64,000 nucleotides of DNA from Sphingomonas sp. MA1305 (GTDB lineage Bacteria; Pseudomonadota; Alphaproteobacteria; Sphingomonadales; Sphingomonadaceae): NCBI RefSeq assembly GCF_016107325.1, contig NZ_RCVT01000001.1, positions 992,001 to 1,056,000 of the forward strand, written 5' to 3'. Below the pieces are notes generated by a model. The model saw only the letters and a list, made by a program, of their open reading frames with translations. It searched no databases and was not told the DNA's origin. Made by a program: the position numbers and the translations under genes. This document shows, piece after piece, positions 1 to 9,023 of the stretch. The first letter of the stretch is position 1; each line of letters begins with the position of its first letter.

Positions 1-589
1 TGGCATAGACGTGCTCGACATTGACGCCGCCGCCGATGCGCAGCCAGTCGGTCGGCGCGATCGCCAGGCTCGGCTGCAGGTCGATCGTCTGCAACTTGGT
101 GCGCAGTGCGCTGTAGCGGGTCCAGCTGGTCGGCGCATAATCGGTGGTGAAGCTATAGGGCGAGGTAACGGCCAGGCCGACCGCGACCTTGTCGCCGAAC
201 GGCACCGCGACCGCGCCCGACGGCAGCACGCCGTTGTTGATCGGGTCCTTGGCGCTCTGGTCGCCGCCGACCGGGCGGTAATTGGCCGGATTGGCGCAGC
301 TCACCCCCGCCGGGCGGCAGATCACCGTGCCGTTGTTGTTGACCCAGCCCTTGGGCAGGATCACCGCGGCCTGGATCGCCGCTTCGGCGCGGTCGATACC
401 GGCGATCGACGCCGGATTCCACCACAGCGACTGCGCGCCGGTATCGGCGCCCTCGCCCGAAAAGGCGCGACCGGCGCCGCGGGCGGACTGTTCCTGAAGG
501 TAGAAGGCCTGGGCGTGCGCGGCGGCGCTCCAGCCGGCCGAGGCGAGCAAAGCGGTGGCGGTCAGCGCGACCTTGTTACGCAGAGACAT
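1..589 (-). CDS. FadL/OmpP1-type outer membrane porin, 3' end cut by window edge
   Basis: Outer-membrane channel that takes up long-chain fatty acids or other hydrophobic compounds. About 196 N-terminal codons are present, reading off the left edge. A signal peptide of about 27 residues ends at AHAQ. It is followed by FYLQEQSARGAGRAF and a SLWWNPAS stretch, the typical N-terminal hatch of the FadL family. The start is the ATG at 589. It lies downstream of the beta-oxidation genes on the same strand, which supports a role in supplying fatty acids. The family is clear. The substrate is inferred, because FadL relatives also carry aromatic hydrocarbons. Confidence 0.88.
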   Translation of the reverse strand, partial: MSLRNKVALTATALLASAGWSAAAHAQAFYLQEQSARGAGRAFSGEGADTGAQSLWWNPASIAGIDRAEAAIQAAVILPKGWVNNNGTVICRPAGVSCANPANYRPVGGDQSAKDPINNGVLPSGAVAVPFGDKVAVGLAVTSPYSFTTDYAPTSWTRYSALRTKLQTIDLQPSLAIAPTDWLRIGGGVNVEHVYA

Positions 590-624
590 GGTAATACCCT
601 TTGGTTGTCATCGAAAAAGAGGGA

Positions 625-1041
625 TCAGCGCAGGCGCGTCCAGGTCTGCGTCTTGCAGAGCGGGACGAAGATGCAGCCGCGCACCTTGAGCGTGTTGGCG
701 TCGATCGGGGTGACGGTGGCCTTGTAGGTCTTGCCCTCGTCGGCCTTGTAGATCGAACCGCCGGTCCAGGCGTCGCCGTCGGCCTTGAAGCCGCTGAGCA
801 GCAGCAGCCCCTTGAGCGGGCGGTTGCGCAGCTTGGGGTCGGAATTCTTGGTGTCCTTGAGGTCCGGCTGGGTGCGCAGCAGTTCGGAGGTGACGAGGCG
901 GCCGCAGATCGACGGACCGCAGCGCTGGATCTCGACCACGCCGCCGCGCGTCTCGGTCTTCCAGGTACCGATCGCGGAATCCGCAGACGGGGCGGCGGCC
1001 GGGGCGGCGGCGAGCAAGGCGCCAAGCAGAAGCAGGGACAT
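625..1041 (-). CDS. DUF2147 family secreted protein
   Basis: A 138-residue exported protein with an N-terminal signal peptide ending near residue 20. The body carries the DUF2147 pattern: GTWKTE at the N-terminus, CGPSICGRL with Cys41 and Cys46, a KGLLLLSGF segment and a C-terminal half with two further cysteines. The four cysteines suggest disulfides in the periplasm. No enzymatic role is established for the family, which is common in Proteobacteria. A GGAGAGGAG ribosome-binding site precedes the ATG. It sits 35 bp upstream of the FadL-type gene on the same strand and is probably co-transcribed with it. Confidence 0.82.
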   Translation of the reverse strand: MSLLLLGALLAAAPAAAPSADSAIGTWKTETRGGVVEIQRCGPSICGRLVTSELLRTQPDLKDTKNSDPKLRNRPLKGLLLLSGFKADGDAWTGGSIYKADEGKTYKATVTPIDANTLKVRGCIFVPLCKTQTWTRLR

Positions 1042-1241
1042 GATGAAACTCCTCTCCGGACATTGCCCCCGCTAACAGCCGCGGGGGCGAACAGTGACCT
1101 TGGTCCTGGACGCCGCATGCTTGCGATCGTCTTACCGGCACGCCACGTCAGTCGATCGACCTAATGGCGAGCCGGCTGCCCTATACGGCAGTCACCGGCC
1201 GGCCTAGTCGCGGTGGCGGCGCTGTCAACCCTGCAAAACCG

Positions 1242-3038
1242 TCAGAATGCCTCCAGTTCCAGAGCCATGGTCGAACGTTTGCCGGTCTTGATCGCGAGAA
1301 AGGCCGCGGTCGCCTGCGGCAGGATGCGGTCGAAGAAGAAGCCGGCGGTGGCGAGCTTGGCCCGATAAAAGGCGGCGTCGTCGCTGCCCTCGGCGAGGCG
1401 GTCGGTGGCGATCTTCGCCGCCTTGAGGAAGCAATGGCCGATACCGACCAGGCCCATCAGGCGCAGATAGTCCGTGGCGGCGGCGCCGGCCTCCTCCGGG
1501 TCCTTCATGCCCTTTTGCGCGATCGTCGCGGTCGACAGCTGCAACGCGCCGAACGCCTGCTGCAGGCCGGCGGTCATGCCGGCGAGCGCCTTGTCGGGCA
1601 CGCCCGCCATCTGCTCGCACAAATTGGCCACGGCGTGGAAGAAGGGGCGGAGCTGGCGACCCATGTGCGCGGGCATCTTGCGTCCGACGAGGTCGAGCGC
1701 CTGGACGCCGTTGGTGCCTTCATAGATCTGGCAGATGCGCGCATCGCGGACGAACTGCTCGACGCCGGTTTCGCGGATATAGCCGTGGCCGCCGTGGATC
1801 TGGACGCCATGGTTCGCCGCGTCGAAGGCGAGGTCGGTGAACAGCGCCTTGACCACCGGGGTGACGAGCGCGACGAAGTCGGCGGCGCGCTGGCGCAGCT
1901 CGGGATCGTCGGCGTGCTTTTCCGCATCGAGCGCGCGGGCGGCCCACTGGCCGAGCATGCGGCACCCTTCCGCATAGGCGCGCATCGTCATCAGGCTGCG
2001 GCGCACGTCGGGGTGGACGATGATCGGGTCGGCGGGCAGGTCCGGGCGCGCCGGGCCGGCGAGGCTGCGACCCTGCAACCGGTCCTTGGCGTAGGCGACC
2101 GCCGACTGGTAGGCGATCTCGTTGATGCCGAGTCCCTGGATGCCGACCGAGACGCGCTCGGTGTTCATCATCGTGAACATGGCGGCGAGGCCCTTGCCGG
2201 GTTCGCCGACCAGCCAGCCGGTCGAATCCTCGAACACCATCTGGCAGGTGGCGGACGCCTTCAGGCCCATCTTGTGCTCGATGCCGGCGACGCTGACACC
2301 ATTGGCGGTGGCCGCATTGCCGGCGGCGTCGGGCAGATATTTCGGCACCAGGAACAGGCTGATGCCACGCACGCCGGCCGGCGCGTCGGGCAGGCGGGCG
2401 AGGACGAGGTGGACGACGTTGTCGGTCAGGTCGTGGTCGCCCGACGAGATGAAGATCTTCGCGCCGCTCACCTTGTAGCTGCCGTCGTCCTGCGGCACCG
2501 CCTTGGTGCGGAGCAGGCCGAGATCGGTGCCGCAATGCGATTCGGTCAGGCACATCGTCCCCGACCATTCGCCGCTGACCATCTTGGGCAGATAGGCCCG
2601 CTTCAGATCCTCGGACGCATGGCCCTCGATCGCCGTGGTCGCGCCGTGGGTCAGGCCGGGATAGAGGCTGAACGACAGATTGGCCGAACAGATCATCTCC
2701 TCGACCAGCTTGTTGAGGCTTTCCGGCAGGCCCTGGCCGCCCCATTCGGGCGCCGAGGCGAGCGCCGCCCAGCCGCCCTCGCGGAACTGATCATAGGCCG
2801 CCTTGAAGCCGGCGGGCGTGCGGACGACGCCGTTTTCCAGCCGGCACCCTTCGAGGTCGCCACTGGCGTTGAGCGGCAGCAAGACCTCCTGTGCCATGCG
2901 CGCGCCTTCCTCCAGCACCGCGTCGAGCAGGTCGGGGGTGAAGTCCGCATGCGCGGGCAGATTGGCGAACTGGTCGTCGGCGAACAGCTCGTGCAGCACG
3001 AAGCGCATGTCGCGCAACGGGGCGGTGTAGACTTGCAT
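1242..3038 (-). CDS. Acyl-CoA dehydrogenase, large (DmdC-like) type
   Basis: FAD-dependent enzyme catalysing the first oxidation of an acyl-CoA to a 2-enoyl-CoA. At 598 residues it is longer than the classical 380-residue enzymes. It matches the large class with an extra N-terminal segment, the three acyl-CoA dehydrogenase domains, and a C-terminal extension from about residue 470. The motif QIYEGTNGVQ, containing the likely catalytic Glu, and the GGHGYI segment are present. The gene follows the FadB-like gene by 54 bp, forming a beta-oxidation operon. The family also includes 3-methylmercaptopropionyl-CoA dehydrogenases (DmdC), so chain-length specificity is not certain. Confidence 0.93.
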   Translation of the reverse strand: MQVYTAPLRDMRFVLHELFADDQFANLPAHADFTPDLLDAVLEEGARMAQEVLLPLNASGDLEGCRLENGVVRTPAGFKAAYDQFREGGWAALASAPEWGGQGLPESLNKLVEEMICSANLSFSLYPGLTHGATTAIEGHASEDLKRAYLPKMVSGEWSGTMCLTESHCGTDLGLLRTKAVPQDDGSYKVSGAKIFISSGDHDLTDNVVHLVLARLPDAPAGVRGISLFLVPKYLPDAAGNAATANGVSVAGIEHKMGLKASATCQMVFEDSTGWLVGEPGKGLAAMFTMMNTERVSVGIQGLGINEIAYQSAVAYAKDRLQGRSLAGPARPDLPADPIIVHPDVRRSLMTMRAYAEGCRMLGQWAARALDAEKHADDPELRQRAADFVALVTPVVKALFTDLAFDAANHGVQIHGGHGYIRETGVEQFVRDARICQIYEGTNGVQALDLVGRKMPAHMGRQLRPFFHAVANLCEQMAGVPDKALAGMTAGLQQAFGALQLSTATIAQKGMKDPEEAGAAATDYLRLMGLVGIGHCFLKAAKIATDRLAEGSDDAAFYRAKLATAGFFFDRILPQATAAFLAIKTGKRSTMALELEAF

Positions 3039-3092
3039 CGTCGTCCTCTATCCTCTGATGCCCTTCCGCCGCGGGGACGGAAGGGCATGCGA

Positions 3093-5411
3093 TCAGTTGC
3101 GCAGCGGCTTACCGGTCTCGAGCATGTGCTCGACCCGTGCCTGGGTGCGGCCGTCCTTGACGCTGGCCATGAACGCCTGCCGCTCCAGCTTGAGCAGCTG
3201 GTCCTCGGTCACCGTGTCGACCAGATCGGCATCGCCGCCAGTCAGCACGGTCGCCAATCGGTCCGACACCACGGCGTCGTAGGGCGTGGCCATGCCCTTC
3301 TTGCGGAAGCCGTCGACGACGCCTGCGATGCCGACGCGGCCGCTTTCGCCCGGCAGGTGGAAGGTCGGCTTCTCCGGCGCGACATAGCCGTCGACTAGGC
3401 TCAGCGCCTTCGCCTTGGCATCGGCGAGCAGGCGGTCGCGGTTCATCGTGATGCCGTCGCTGGCACGCAGGAACATCATTTCCTTGGCCAGCGCGGCGGA
3501 TTTCGACACCTGCGCCGTCGAGATCGTCTCGAACGCCTTGGCGACGGCAGGCATCGGCCCCTTCGGCATCATCGGCGCCTTCGCCATCCGGTCGAGGAGT
3601 TCGCCGTTGCCGCCCCAGCCGGGCAGCAGGCCGACGCCGCATTCGACCAGGCCGATATAGCTTTCGGCATGCGCCTGCACCGCGTCGGCGTGGAGCACGA
3701 CCTCGCAGCCGCCGCCCAGCGCCATGCCCGCGGGCGCGGCGACGACGGGGAAGGGCGCGTATTTCAGCGCCTTGAGCGCGGCCTGCCCGGCGGCGATCAG
3801 CTTCTCCACCTCGCCCCAGGCGGCGATGTTGACCGCGAACATGGCGAGACCGAGGTTCGCGCCCGCCGAGAAGTTCGACCCCTCGTTGTAGATGACCAGC
3901 GCCTTGAACTGCGCCTTCACCACGGGAATCGCCTTCTGGATCAGCTGCATGATCTGTTCGTCGAGCGCGTTCATCTTGGTGGTGAACTCGAGTGCGGCGA
4001 CGCCGTCGCCGACGTCCCACAATGCCGCCGAACCGTTCCTGAGCAGCGGCTCGCTGCGCAGCTTGATGTCCTCGAGCAGCAGCACGCCCTCGCCGCGCAC
4101 GACGTCATGATAGGCGCCGTCCGCGCCCAGGAACTGGCGCGTGCCGTTCTCGACCCGGTAGAAGGGACGCGTGCCCGCCGTTTCCAGGATCGGCGGCACG
4201 GCGCGGCCCTCGGCCCGCAGGCGGTCGGCGAGCGCGCCGGGCCCAAGCCGGTCGATCAGCTCGAACGGCCCGAACTTCCAATTGTAGCCGAGCTTCATCG
4301 CGTCATCGATCGCGACGACGTTGTCCGCCGCCTCGCCGACCAGCGACGCGGCATAGCTCAGCACCTTGCCGAGGATTTCCCAGGCATAGGTGCCGGCCTT
4401 GCCGGGCAGCGCGATCAGCGTGGACAGGTCCTTCTCCGCCGCCGACGGCAATTTCTCGGGCTTCGCCTCAGGGCGATAATCGCCGGTGGCGAGGTCGAGC
4501 GCGAACTTGGTCTTGGTCGCCTTGTCGAAACGGTAGAAGCCGCCCTTGCCCTTGCGGCCGGTGAAGCCCTCCGCGATCATCTTGTCGACCAGCGGCATCG
4601 GCCGGACGGTGTCGAAATAGGGGTCGCCCGCCGGCAGCGTCGACGACAGGCTCTTCGACAGCAGCGGCATCAAGTCGACACCGACGAGGTCGACGAGCGC
4701 GAAGATGCCGGTCTTCGGCACGCCCATCGGCCGGCCGCCGATCTGGTCCGCCTCCTCGACCGTTAGCCCCTGGTCCATCGCCGCGTTGATCGCGACGGCG
4801 AGCCAATACGTGCCGATGCGGTTGGCGATGAAGCCCGGCGTGTCCTTGGCGCGGACGATGCGCTTGCCCATGAAGCGGTCGACGAAATCCTCGACCTTTT
4901 CGGCCACGGCGGCGTCGGTGTGCTCGCCCCGCACGATCTCGATCAGCCGCATGTAGCGCGGCGGATTGAAGAAGTGGGTGATCAGGAAGTCCGCCTTGAA
5001 CTGATCCGACCGCCCTTCGACCAAAGCCCCAAGCGGAATGGTCGAGGTGTTCGAGCTGACCGCAGTGCCGGGACGCTTGAGCTGTTCGAGCTTGGCATAG
5101 AGCGCCTGCTTGATGTCGAGCCGCTCGACGATCGCCTCGACGATCCAGTCGCATTCGGCGACGCGAGGCAGATGGTCGTCGATATTGCCGGTCTCGACCA
5201 GCTTCGCCGCCGCCTTCGACATGAAGGGGGCGGGGTCGGTCTTGAGCATCTTCGCGACCGCGCCCTTGGCGACCGCGTCGCGGTCGTCGCCGTCCTTGGG
5301 AACGATGTCGAGCAGCAGCACCGGGATACCGGCGTTGGCGATCTGCGCGGCGATGCCGGCGCCCATCACGCCGGCGCCGATCACGCATACCTTCTTGATG
5401 GTGTCGCTCAT
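3093..5411 (-). CDS. 3-hydroxyacyl-CoA dehydrogenase / enoyl-CoA hydratase fusion (FadB/FadJ-like)
   Basis: Bifunctional beta-oxidation enzyme of 772 residues. The NAD-binding domain comes first, with the Rossmann motif GAGVMGAG within the first 15 residues. The 3-hydroxyacyl-CoA dehydrogenase C-terminal domain and a second copy follow, and an enoyl-CoA hydratase/isomerase domain occupies roughly the last 300 residues. This domain order is the reverse of E. coli FadB and is common in Alphaproteobacteria. I chose the ATG at 5411 (MSDTIKKV) rather than an in-frame start at 5477, because the latter would lie inside the thiolase gene. The thiolase stop ends 1 bp before this start, so the two are tightly coupled. 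Confidence 0.94.
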   Translation of the reverse strand: MSDTIKKVCVIGAGVMGAGIAAQIANAGIPVLLLDIVPKDGDDRDAVAKGAVAKMLKTDPAPFMSKAAAKLVETGNIDDHLPRVAECDWIVEAIVERLDIKQALYAKLEQLKRPGTAVSSNTSTIPLGALVEGRSDQFKADFLITHFFNPPRYMRLIEIVRGEHTDAAVAEKVEDFVDRFMGKRIVRAKDTPGFIANRIGTYWLAVAINAAMDQGLTVEEADQIGGRPMGVPKTGIFALVDLVGVDLMPLLSKSLSSTLPAGDPYFDTVRPMPLVDKMIAEGFTGRKGKGGFYRFDKATKTKFALDLATGDYRPEAKPEKLPSAAEKDLSTLIALPGKAGTYAWEILGKVLSYAASLVGEAADNVVAIDDAMKLGYNWKFGPFELIDRLGPGALADRLRAEGRAVPPILETAGTRPFYRVENGTRQFLGADGAYHDVVRGEGVLLLEDIKLRSEPLLRNGSAALWDVGDGVAALEFTTKMNALDEQIMQLIQKAIPVVKAQFKALVIYNEGSNFSAGANLGLAMFAVNIAAWGEVEKLIAAGQAALKALKYAPFPVVAAPAGMALGGGCEVVLHADAVQAHAESYIGLVECGVGLLPGWGGNGELLDRMAKAPMMPKGPMPAVAKAFETISTAQVSKSAALAKEMMFLRASDGITMNRDRLLADAKAKALSLVDGYVAPEKPTFHLPGESGRVGIAGVVDGFRKKGMATPYDAVVSDRLATVLTGGDADLVDTVTEDQLLKLERQAFMASVKDGRTQARVEHMLETGKPLRN

Positions 5412-5412
5412 G

Positions 5413-6549
5413 TCACGCGCGCTCCAGAACCGTGGCGATGCCCTGGCCACCGCCGATGCACTGGGTGGCGAGGGCATATTTCCCGCCCTCGCGCTCCAGC
5501 AGCGCCGCCGCCTTGCCGACGATGCGCGCGCCCGTGGCGCCGAGCGGATGGCCGATAGCGATCGCGCCGCCGTCCTTGTTGATCGTCTCGTCCTTGAGGC
5601 CGAGGTCGCGGATGCAGGCGATCGCCTGGCTGGCGAAGGCCTCGTTGATCTCGACCACGTCGAGATCGGCCACCGACAGTCCGGCGCGCTGCAGCGCCTT
5701 TTGCGAGGCGCTGATCGGGCCGAGTCCCATCGTCTCCGGCTCGATGCCCGACACGCCGACCGACTTGATGCGGGCGAGGATCTTGAGGCCGTGCGTGTTG
5801 GCGAACTCCTCCGAGGTGACGAGCACCGTCGAGGCGCCGTCGGTCAGCGGCGACGAGGTGCCGGCAGTCACCGAACCGTCCTGGCTGAAGGCGGGCTTGA
5901 GGCCGGCGAGCGCCTCGACATTGGTGTCGGGGCGGATGGTGCCGTCCTCACTGACCACGCCGGCCTTGGTCTGGATCGGCACGATCTCGTCGGCGAGGCG
6001 ACCGTCGGCGCGCGCGGCGGCGGCCTTGTGCTGGCTCTTCACCGCAAAGGCGTCCTGCTCGGCGCGGGTGATCTGATACTTTTGCGCGACGTTCTCCGCC
6101 GTGTCGCCCATGCCCATATAGGCGCCGGCGTTCTTCTTCGCGAGCGCGGGGTTGGGCAGGGGGTTGTAGCCGCCCATCGGCACCCGGCTCATCGATTCGA
6201 GCCCGGCGCAGATGAACGCCTCTCCGGCGCCGATCTGGATCTGGCCGACCGCGATATGGATCGCGCTCATCGACGATCCGCAGAAGCGATTCACCGTCAT
6301 GCCGCCGACCGACAGCGGCAGGTCGGCGAGCAACCCGATCATCCGCGCGACGTTGAGGCCCTGTTCGCCCTCCGGGAAAGCGCAGCCGAGGATGATGTCC
6401 TCGATCTCGGACGGGTCGACGCCGGTCTTCTCGATCAGGCCGCGGATCGTCTGTGCGGCGAGATCGTCCGGCCGGACGCGGGCGAGCGCCCCCTTGCCGG
6501 CGAGGTGAAAGGGCGAGCGGGCGTAACCGGCGATGACGACGTTGGTCAT
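5413..6549 (-). CDS. Acetyl-CoA C-acyltransferase (thiolase)
   Basis: Thiolase of 378 residues that cleaves 3-ketoacyl-CoA to acetyl-CoA and a shortened acyl-CoA, the last step of the beta-oxidation spiral. The acylated Cys90 lies in NRFCGSS. The GHPLGATGA histidine motif and the C-terminal CIGGGQG motif with the second catalytic cysteine are both present. A GAGAGG ribosome-binding site precedes the ATG. This is the first gene of a minus-strand operon thiolase / FadB-like / acyl-CoA dehydrogenase. It is transcribed divergently from the acyl-CoA ligase gene. A FadA role is more likely than a biosynthetic acetyl-CoA acetyltransferase role because of this context. Confidence 0.93.
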   Translation of the reverse strand: MTNVVIAGYARSPFHLAGKGALARVRPDDLAAQTIRGLIEKTGVDPSEIEDIILGCAFPEGEQGLNVARMIGLLADLPLSVGGMTVNRFCGSSMSAIHIAVGQIQIGAGEAFICAGLESMSRVPMGGYNPLPNPALAKKNAGAYMGMGDTAENVAQKYQITRAEQDAFAVKSQHKAAAARADGRLADEIVPIQTKAGVVSEDGTIRPDTNVEALAGLKPAFSQDGSVTAGTSSPLTDGASTVLVTSEEFANTHGLKILARIKSVGVSGIEPETMGLGPISASQKALQRAGLSVADLDVVEINEAFASQAIACIRDLGLKDETINKDGGAIAIGHPLGATGARIVGKAAALLEREGGKYALATQCIGGGQGIATVLERA

Positions 6550-6599
6550 GGGATCCTCTCGAAATACAGCAATCGTGCTGCGTCGGCCTTGCGAAGTAC

Positions 6600-6631
6600 C
6601 GTATAGGTGCGATAGCTTCCCATTACGTCAA
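6600..6631 (-). promoter_or_regulatory. Candidate promoter with over-long spacer, upstream of the thiolase operon
   Basis: On the minus strand TTGACG (6631-6626) is followed after 20 bp by TATACG (6605-6600), about 50 bp before the thiolase start. A 19-20 bp spacer is typical of promoters activated by MerR-family proteins, and a MerR-family gene ends this locus. No clear dyad is visible inside the spacer, so this is only a suggestion. Confidence 0.3.
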
Positions 6632-6684
6632 GTGGGGCGGATCGACAAGCTGCGTCGACCGGCCCGATAAGCGAGAGGACAGAC

Positions 6685-8379
6685 ATGACCGGGATGCCGA
6701 GCGATGCCGTCGCGGACCCTGCGCACCGCGCGCTGGCCGTGATGAGGGGCGCACCGCTGATCGAGCGACCCCGCGTGCTGGGCGCGTTGCTCGAGCAGTC
6801 GGCCGGGCGCTTTCCGGCGCGGGTGGCGATCGATTTCCTCGGCGCGACGACGACCTGGGGCGCGCTGGCGGCGCAGGTGGATCGGACGGCGGCCGGGCTA
6901 CAGGCGCTCGGCGTGGTCAAGGGCACGCGGGTCGCGCTGTGCCTGCCCAACACGCCGTATTATCCGATCCTGTTCTTCGCGACGCTGAAGGCGGGCGGGA
7001 TCGTCGTGAACGTCAACCCGCTCTACGTCGAGCGCGAGCTGACGCATCTGATCCATGATTCGGGGGCGGAGGTGATCGTCACCTGCGACCTCGCCGAGAT
7101 CCAGGCGCGGGTGCTGAAGGTTGCGGGGGAGACCGGCATCCGCCACGTCGTCACCTGCCCGATCGCCGACGCGCTGCCGCCGGTGAAGAAAATCCTGTAC
7201 CGGCTGTTCAAGCGCAAGGAGATCGGCCGGGCGCCACGCAGCGCGTCGCATCTCTATTTTGCCGACCTGATGGCCAAGGGCGGGGCGCCCGCCGCGGTCA
7301 CCGTCGATCCCGATGAGACCGCGGTGCTGCAATATACCGGCGGCACCACCGGCCTGCCCAAGGCGGCGATGCTGAGCCATGCCAATATCGTCGCCAATAC
7401 CGATGCGATGCTGGTCCATGTCGGCGGCGAGACGGCGGACCAGGACCGCGTGCTCGGCGTGCTGCCGCTGTTCCACGTCTTCGCGCTGACCAACGTGCTG
7501 ACCTTCTCGACGCTGGTCGGGGCGGAGATGATCCTGTTGCCGCGCTTCGAGATGAAGCAGCTGCTCGCCACGTTGAAGCGGACGCGGCCGACCTATTTCC
7601 CGGCGGTGCCGACGATCTACAATGCGCTCGCCAACCTTGGCGACGACAAGGTGCCGGACCTGTCGACGATCAAGGTCTGCATCTCCGGCGGCGCGCCCTT
7701 GCCGATCGAGGTCCGCCACCTGTTCGAACAGCGCACCCGCGCCAAGCTGGTCGAGGGCTATGGCCTGTCGGAGGCGTCGCCGATCATCACCTGCAACCCC
7801 TTTGCCGGGGTCAACAAGGAAGGCTCGGCGGGGCTGCCCTTTCCGGGCACGACGATCGAGATCCGCGATCGCGAGGACCCGACGCGGATCATGCCGCAAG
7901 GCGAGAAGGGCGAGATCTGCGCGCGCGGGCCGCAGGTGATGAGCGGCTATTGGCACAAGCCGGCGGAGACCGAAGGTGCCTTCGCCGACGGCGCGCTGCG
8001 CACCGGCGACGTCGGCTATCTCGACGCGGACGGCTATCTGTTCATCGTCGACCGGATCAAGGACATGATCCTGTGCGGCGGCTACAACGTCTATCCGCGC
8101 GTCATCGAGGAAGCGCTGTACGAACATCCCGCCGTCGCCGAGGCGGTGGTGATCGGTGTACCCGACGCGCATCGCGGCCAGAGCCCCAAGGCGTTCGTCA
8201 CCTTGTCCGAAGCCGGGGCGGTGACCGCCATTGAGCTACGCGACTTCCTGCGCGACAAGGTGAGCAAGATCGAGCTTCCCCGCGAGATCGAGATACGCGA
8301 GACTTTGCCCAAGACGTTGATCGGCAAGCTGTCCAAGAAGGAGCTGGTCGAAGAGGAATTGCAAAAAGCGGCGCGATAA
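6685..8379 (+). CDS. Long-chain acyl-CoA ligase (FadD-like)
   Basis: ATP-dependent ligase that activates fatty acids as acyl-CoA for beta-oxidation. It is 564 residues long. The AMP-binding P-loop motif YTGGTTGLPKAAMLSH, the EGYGLSEASP motif, the TGDVGYLD motif and the C-terminal lysine region PKTLIGKLSKKE are in the expected order. A GAGAGGACAGAC ribosome-binding region precedes the ATG. It diverges from the thiolase operon over a 135-bp shared region and is followed 14 bp later by a MerR-type regulator, which suggests joint control of the locus. Long-chain specificity is inferred from overall similarity and context. Confidence 0.93.
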   Translation: MTGMPSDAVADPAHRALAVMRGAPLIERPRVLGALLEQSAGRFPARVAIDFLGATTTWGALAAQVDRTAAGLQALGVVKGTRVALCLPNTPYYPILFFATLKAGGIVVNVNPLYVERELTHLIHDSGAEVIVTCDLAEIQARVLKVAGETGIRHVVTCPIADALPPVKKILYRLFKRKEIGRAPRSASHLYFADLMAKGGAPAAVTVDPDETAVLQYTGGTTGLPKAAMLSHANIVANTDAMLVHVGGETADQDRVLGVLPLFHVFALTNVLTFSTLVGAEMILLPRFEMKQLLATLKRTRPTYFPAVPTIYNALANLGDDKVPDLSTIKVCISGGAPLPIEVRHLFEQRTRAKLVEGYGLSEASPIITCNPFAGVNKEGSAGLPFPGTTIEIRDREDPTRIMPQGEKGEICARGPQVMSGYWHKPAETEGAFADGALRTGDVGYLDADGYLFIVDRIKDMILCGGYNVYPRVIEEALYEHPAVAEAVVIGVPDAHRGQSPKAFVTLSEAGAVTAIELRDFLRDKVSKIELPREIEIRETLPKTLIGKLSKKELVEEELQKAAR

Positions 8380-8393
8380 GCCGTAACGGAGGG

Positions 8394-8807
8394 ATGATGG
8401 AGGAGGGTTCCGAACTTCAGGGGATACAGGAGGTCGCCGATCGGCTGGGTATCACGCCCCGCACGTTGCGCTTCTACGAGGATCGCGGGCTGATCGAGCC
8501 GTGCCGAATCGGCACGACGCGCGTCTACCGTCGGCGCGAGATCGCGCGGATGCAGCTGATCCTGCGCGGCAAGCGGCTTGGCTTCTCGCTCAAGGACATC
8601 GAGGAATTCCTCGACCTGTACGACGCCGATCCGCAGCATCTCGAGCAGATGCGCGCGCTCGCCGGGCGTTGCCGCGAGCGGATCGAGGAACTGGAACAGC
8701 AGCGTCAGGCGCTCGACACGACGCTGAGCGAACTTGCGAAGATGGAGGCGGTGGCGCTCGCCCAGGTGCGCGCGCACGAACCGGAGGCGCAGGCGGCGAA
8801 CGGCTGA
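8394..8807 (+). CDS. MerR family transcriptional regulator
   Basis: DNA-binding regulator of 137 residues. The winged-helix N-terminus (LGITPRTLRFYEDRGLIEP, about residues 18-37) is classic MerR, followed by a long coiled-coil dimerisation helix at about residues 75-122. There is no C-terminal cysteine cluster of the kind that binds metals. It lies 14 bp downstream of the acyl-CoA ligase and is likely co-transcribed. By location and by analogy to MerR-type regulators of acyl-CoA catabolism it probably controls the flanking fatty-acid genes; this is inference. The start could be either ATG of the tandem ATGATG at 8394/8397, both behind GGAGGG. Confidence 0.9.
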   Translation: MMEEGSELQGIQEVADRLGITPRTLRFYEDRGLIEPCRIGTTRVYRRREIARMQLILRGKRLGFSLKDIEEFLDLYDADPQHLEQMRALAGRCRERIEELEQQRQALDTTLSELAKMEAVALAQVRAHEPEAQAANG

Positions 8808-8911
8808 AGGCCCGCACGCACGGCAATCAGTCGGCATCGCTGTCTTTTTGTGCCGATCCGGTCGTGATAGGCTCCGCTCCATACCGTCGCAGAACGGGAT
8901 GGAGAGGTGCC

Positions 8912-9019
8912 ATGGAATGGATGGATCCCCATGTGTGCGCGTGCAGCTTCCGGTCTTTGTGCTGGATGAGCGGCACCGCGGTCGTGCTCTGTTGCACGGC
9001 GCTGCTCGCGATCGGCTGA
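8912..9019 (+). CDS. Possible Cys-rich small membrane protein
   Basis: A 35-codon ORF (MEWMDPHVCACSF...) with a GGAGAGG ribosome-binding site 6 bp before the ATG. It has five cysteines, and its C-terminal half (SGTAVVLCCTALLAIG) could be a single transmembrane helix. It is not a family I recognise. Its stop lies 4 bp from the convergent ybdD stop. Short length and lack of a known homologue keep this tentative. Confidence 0.35.
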   Translation: MEWMDPHVCACSFRSLCWMSGTAVVLCCTALLAIG

Positions 9020-9023
9020 TCGC

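Noticed and set aside
1164..3398. A 744-codon open frame antisense to the acyl-CoA dehydrogenase gene
   Set aside because: Low-complexity Arg/Gly/Ala/Asp-rich translation with no motif; a shadow of the minus-strand gene in GC-rich DNA.
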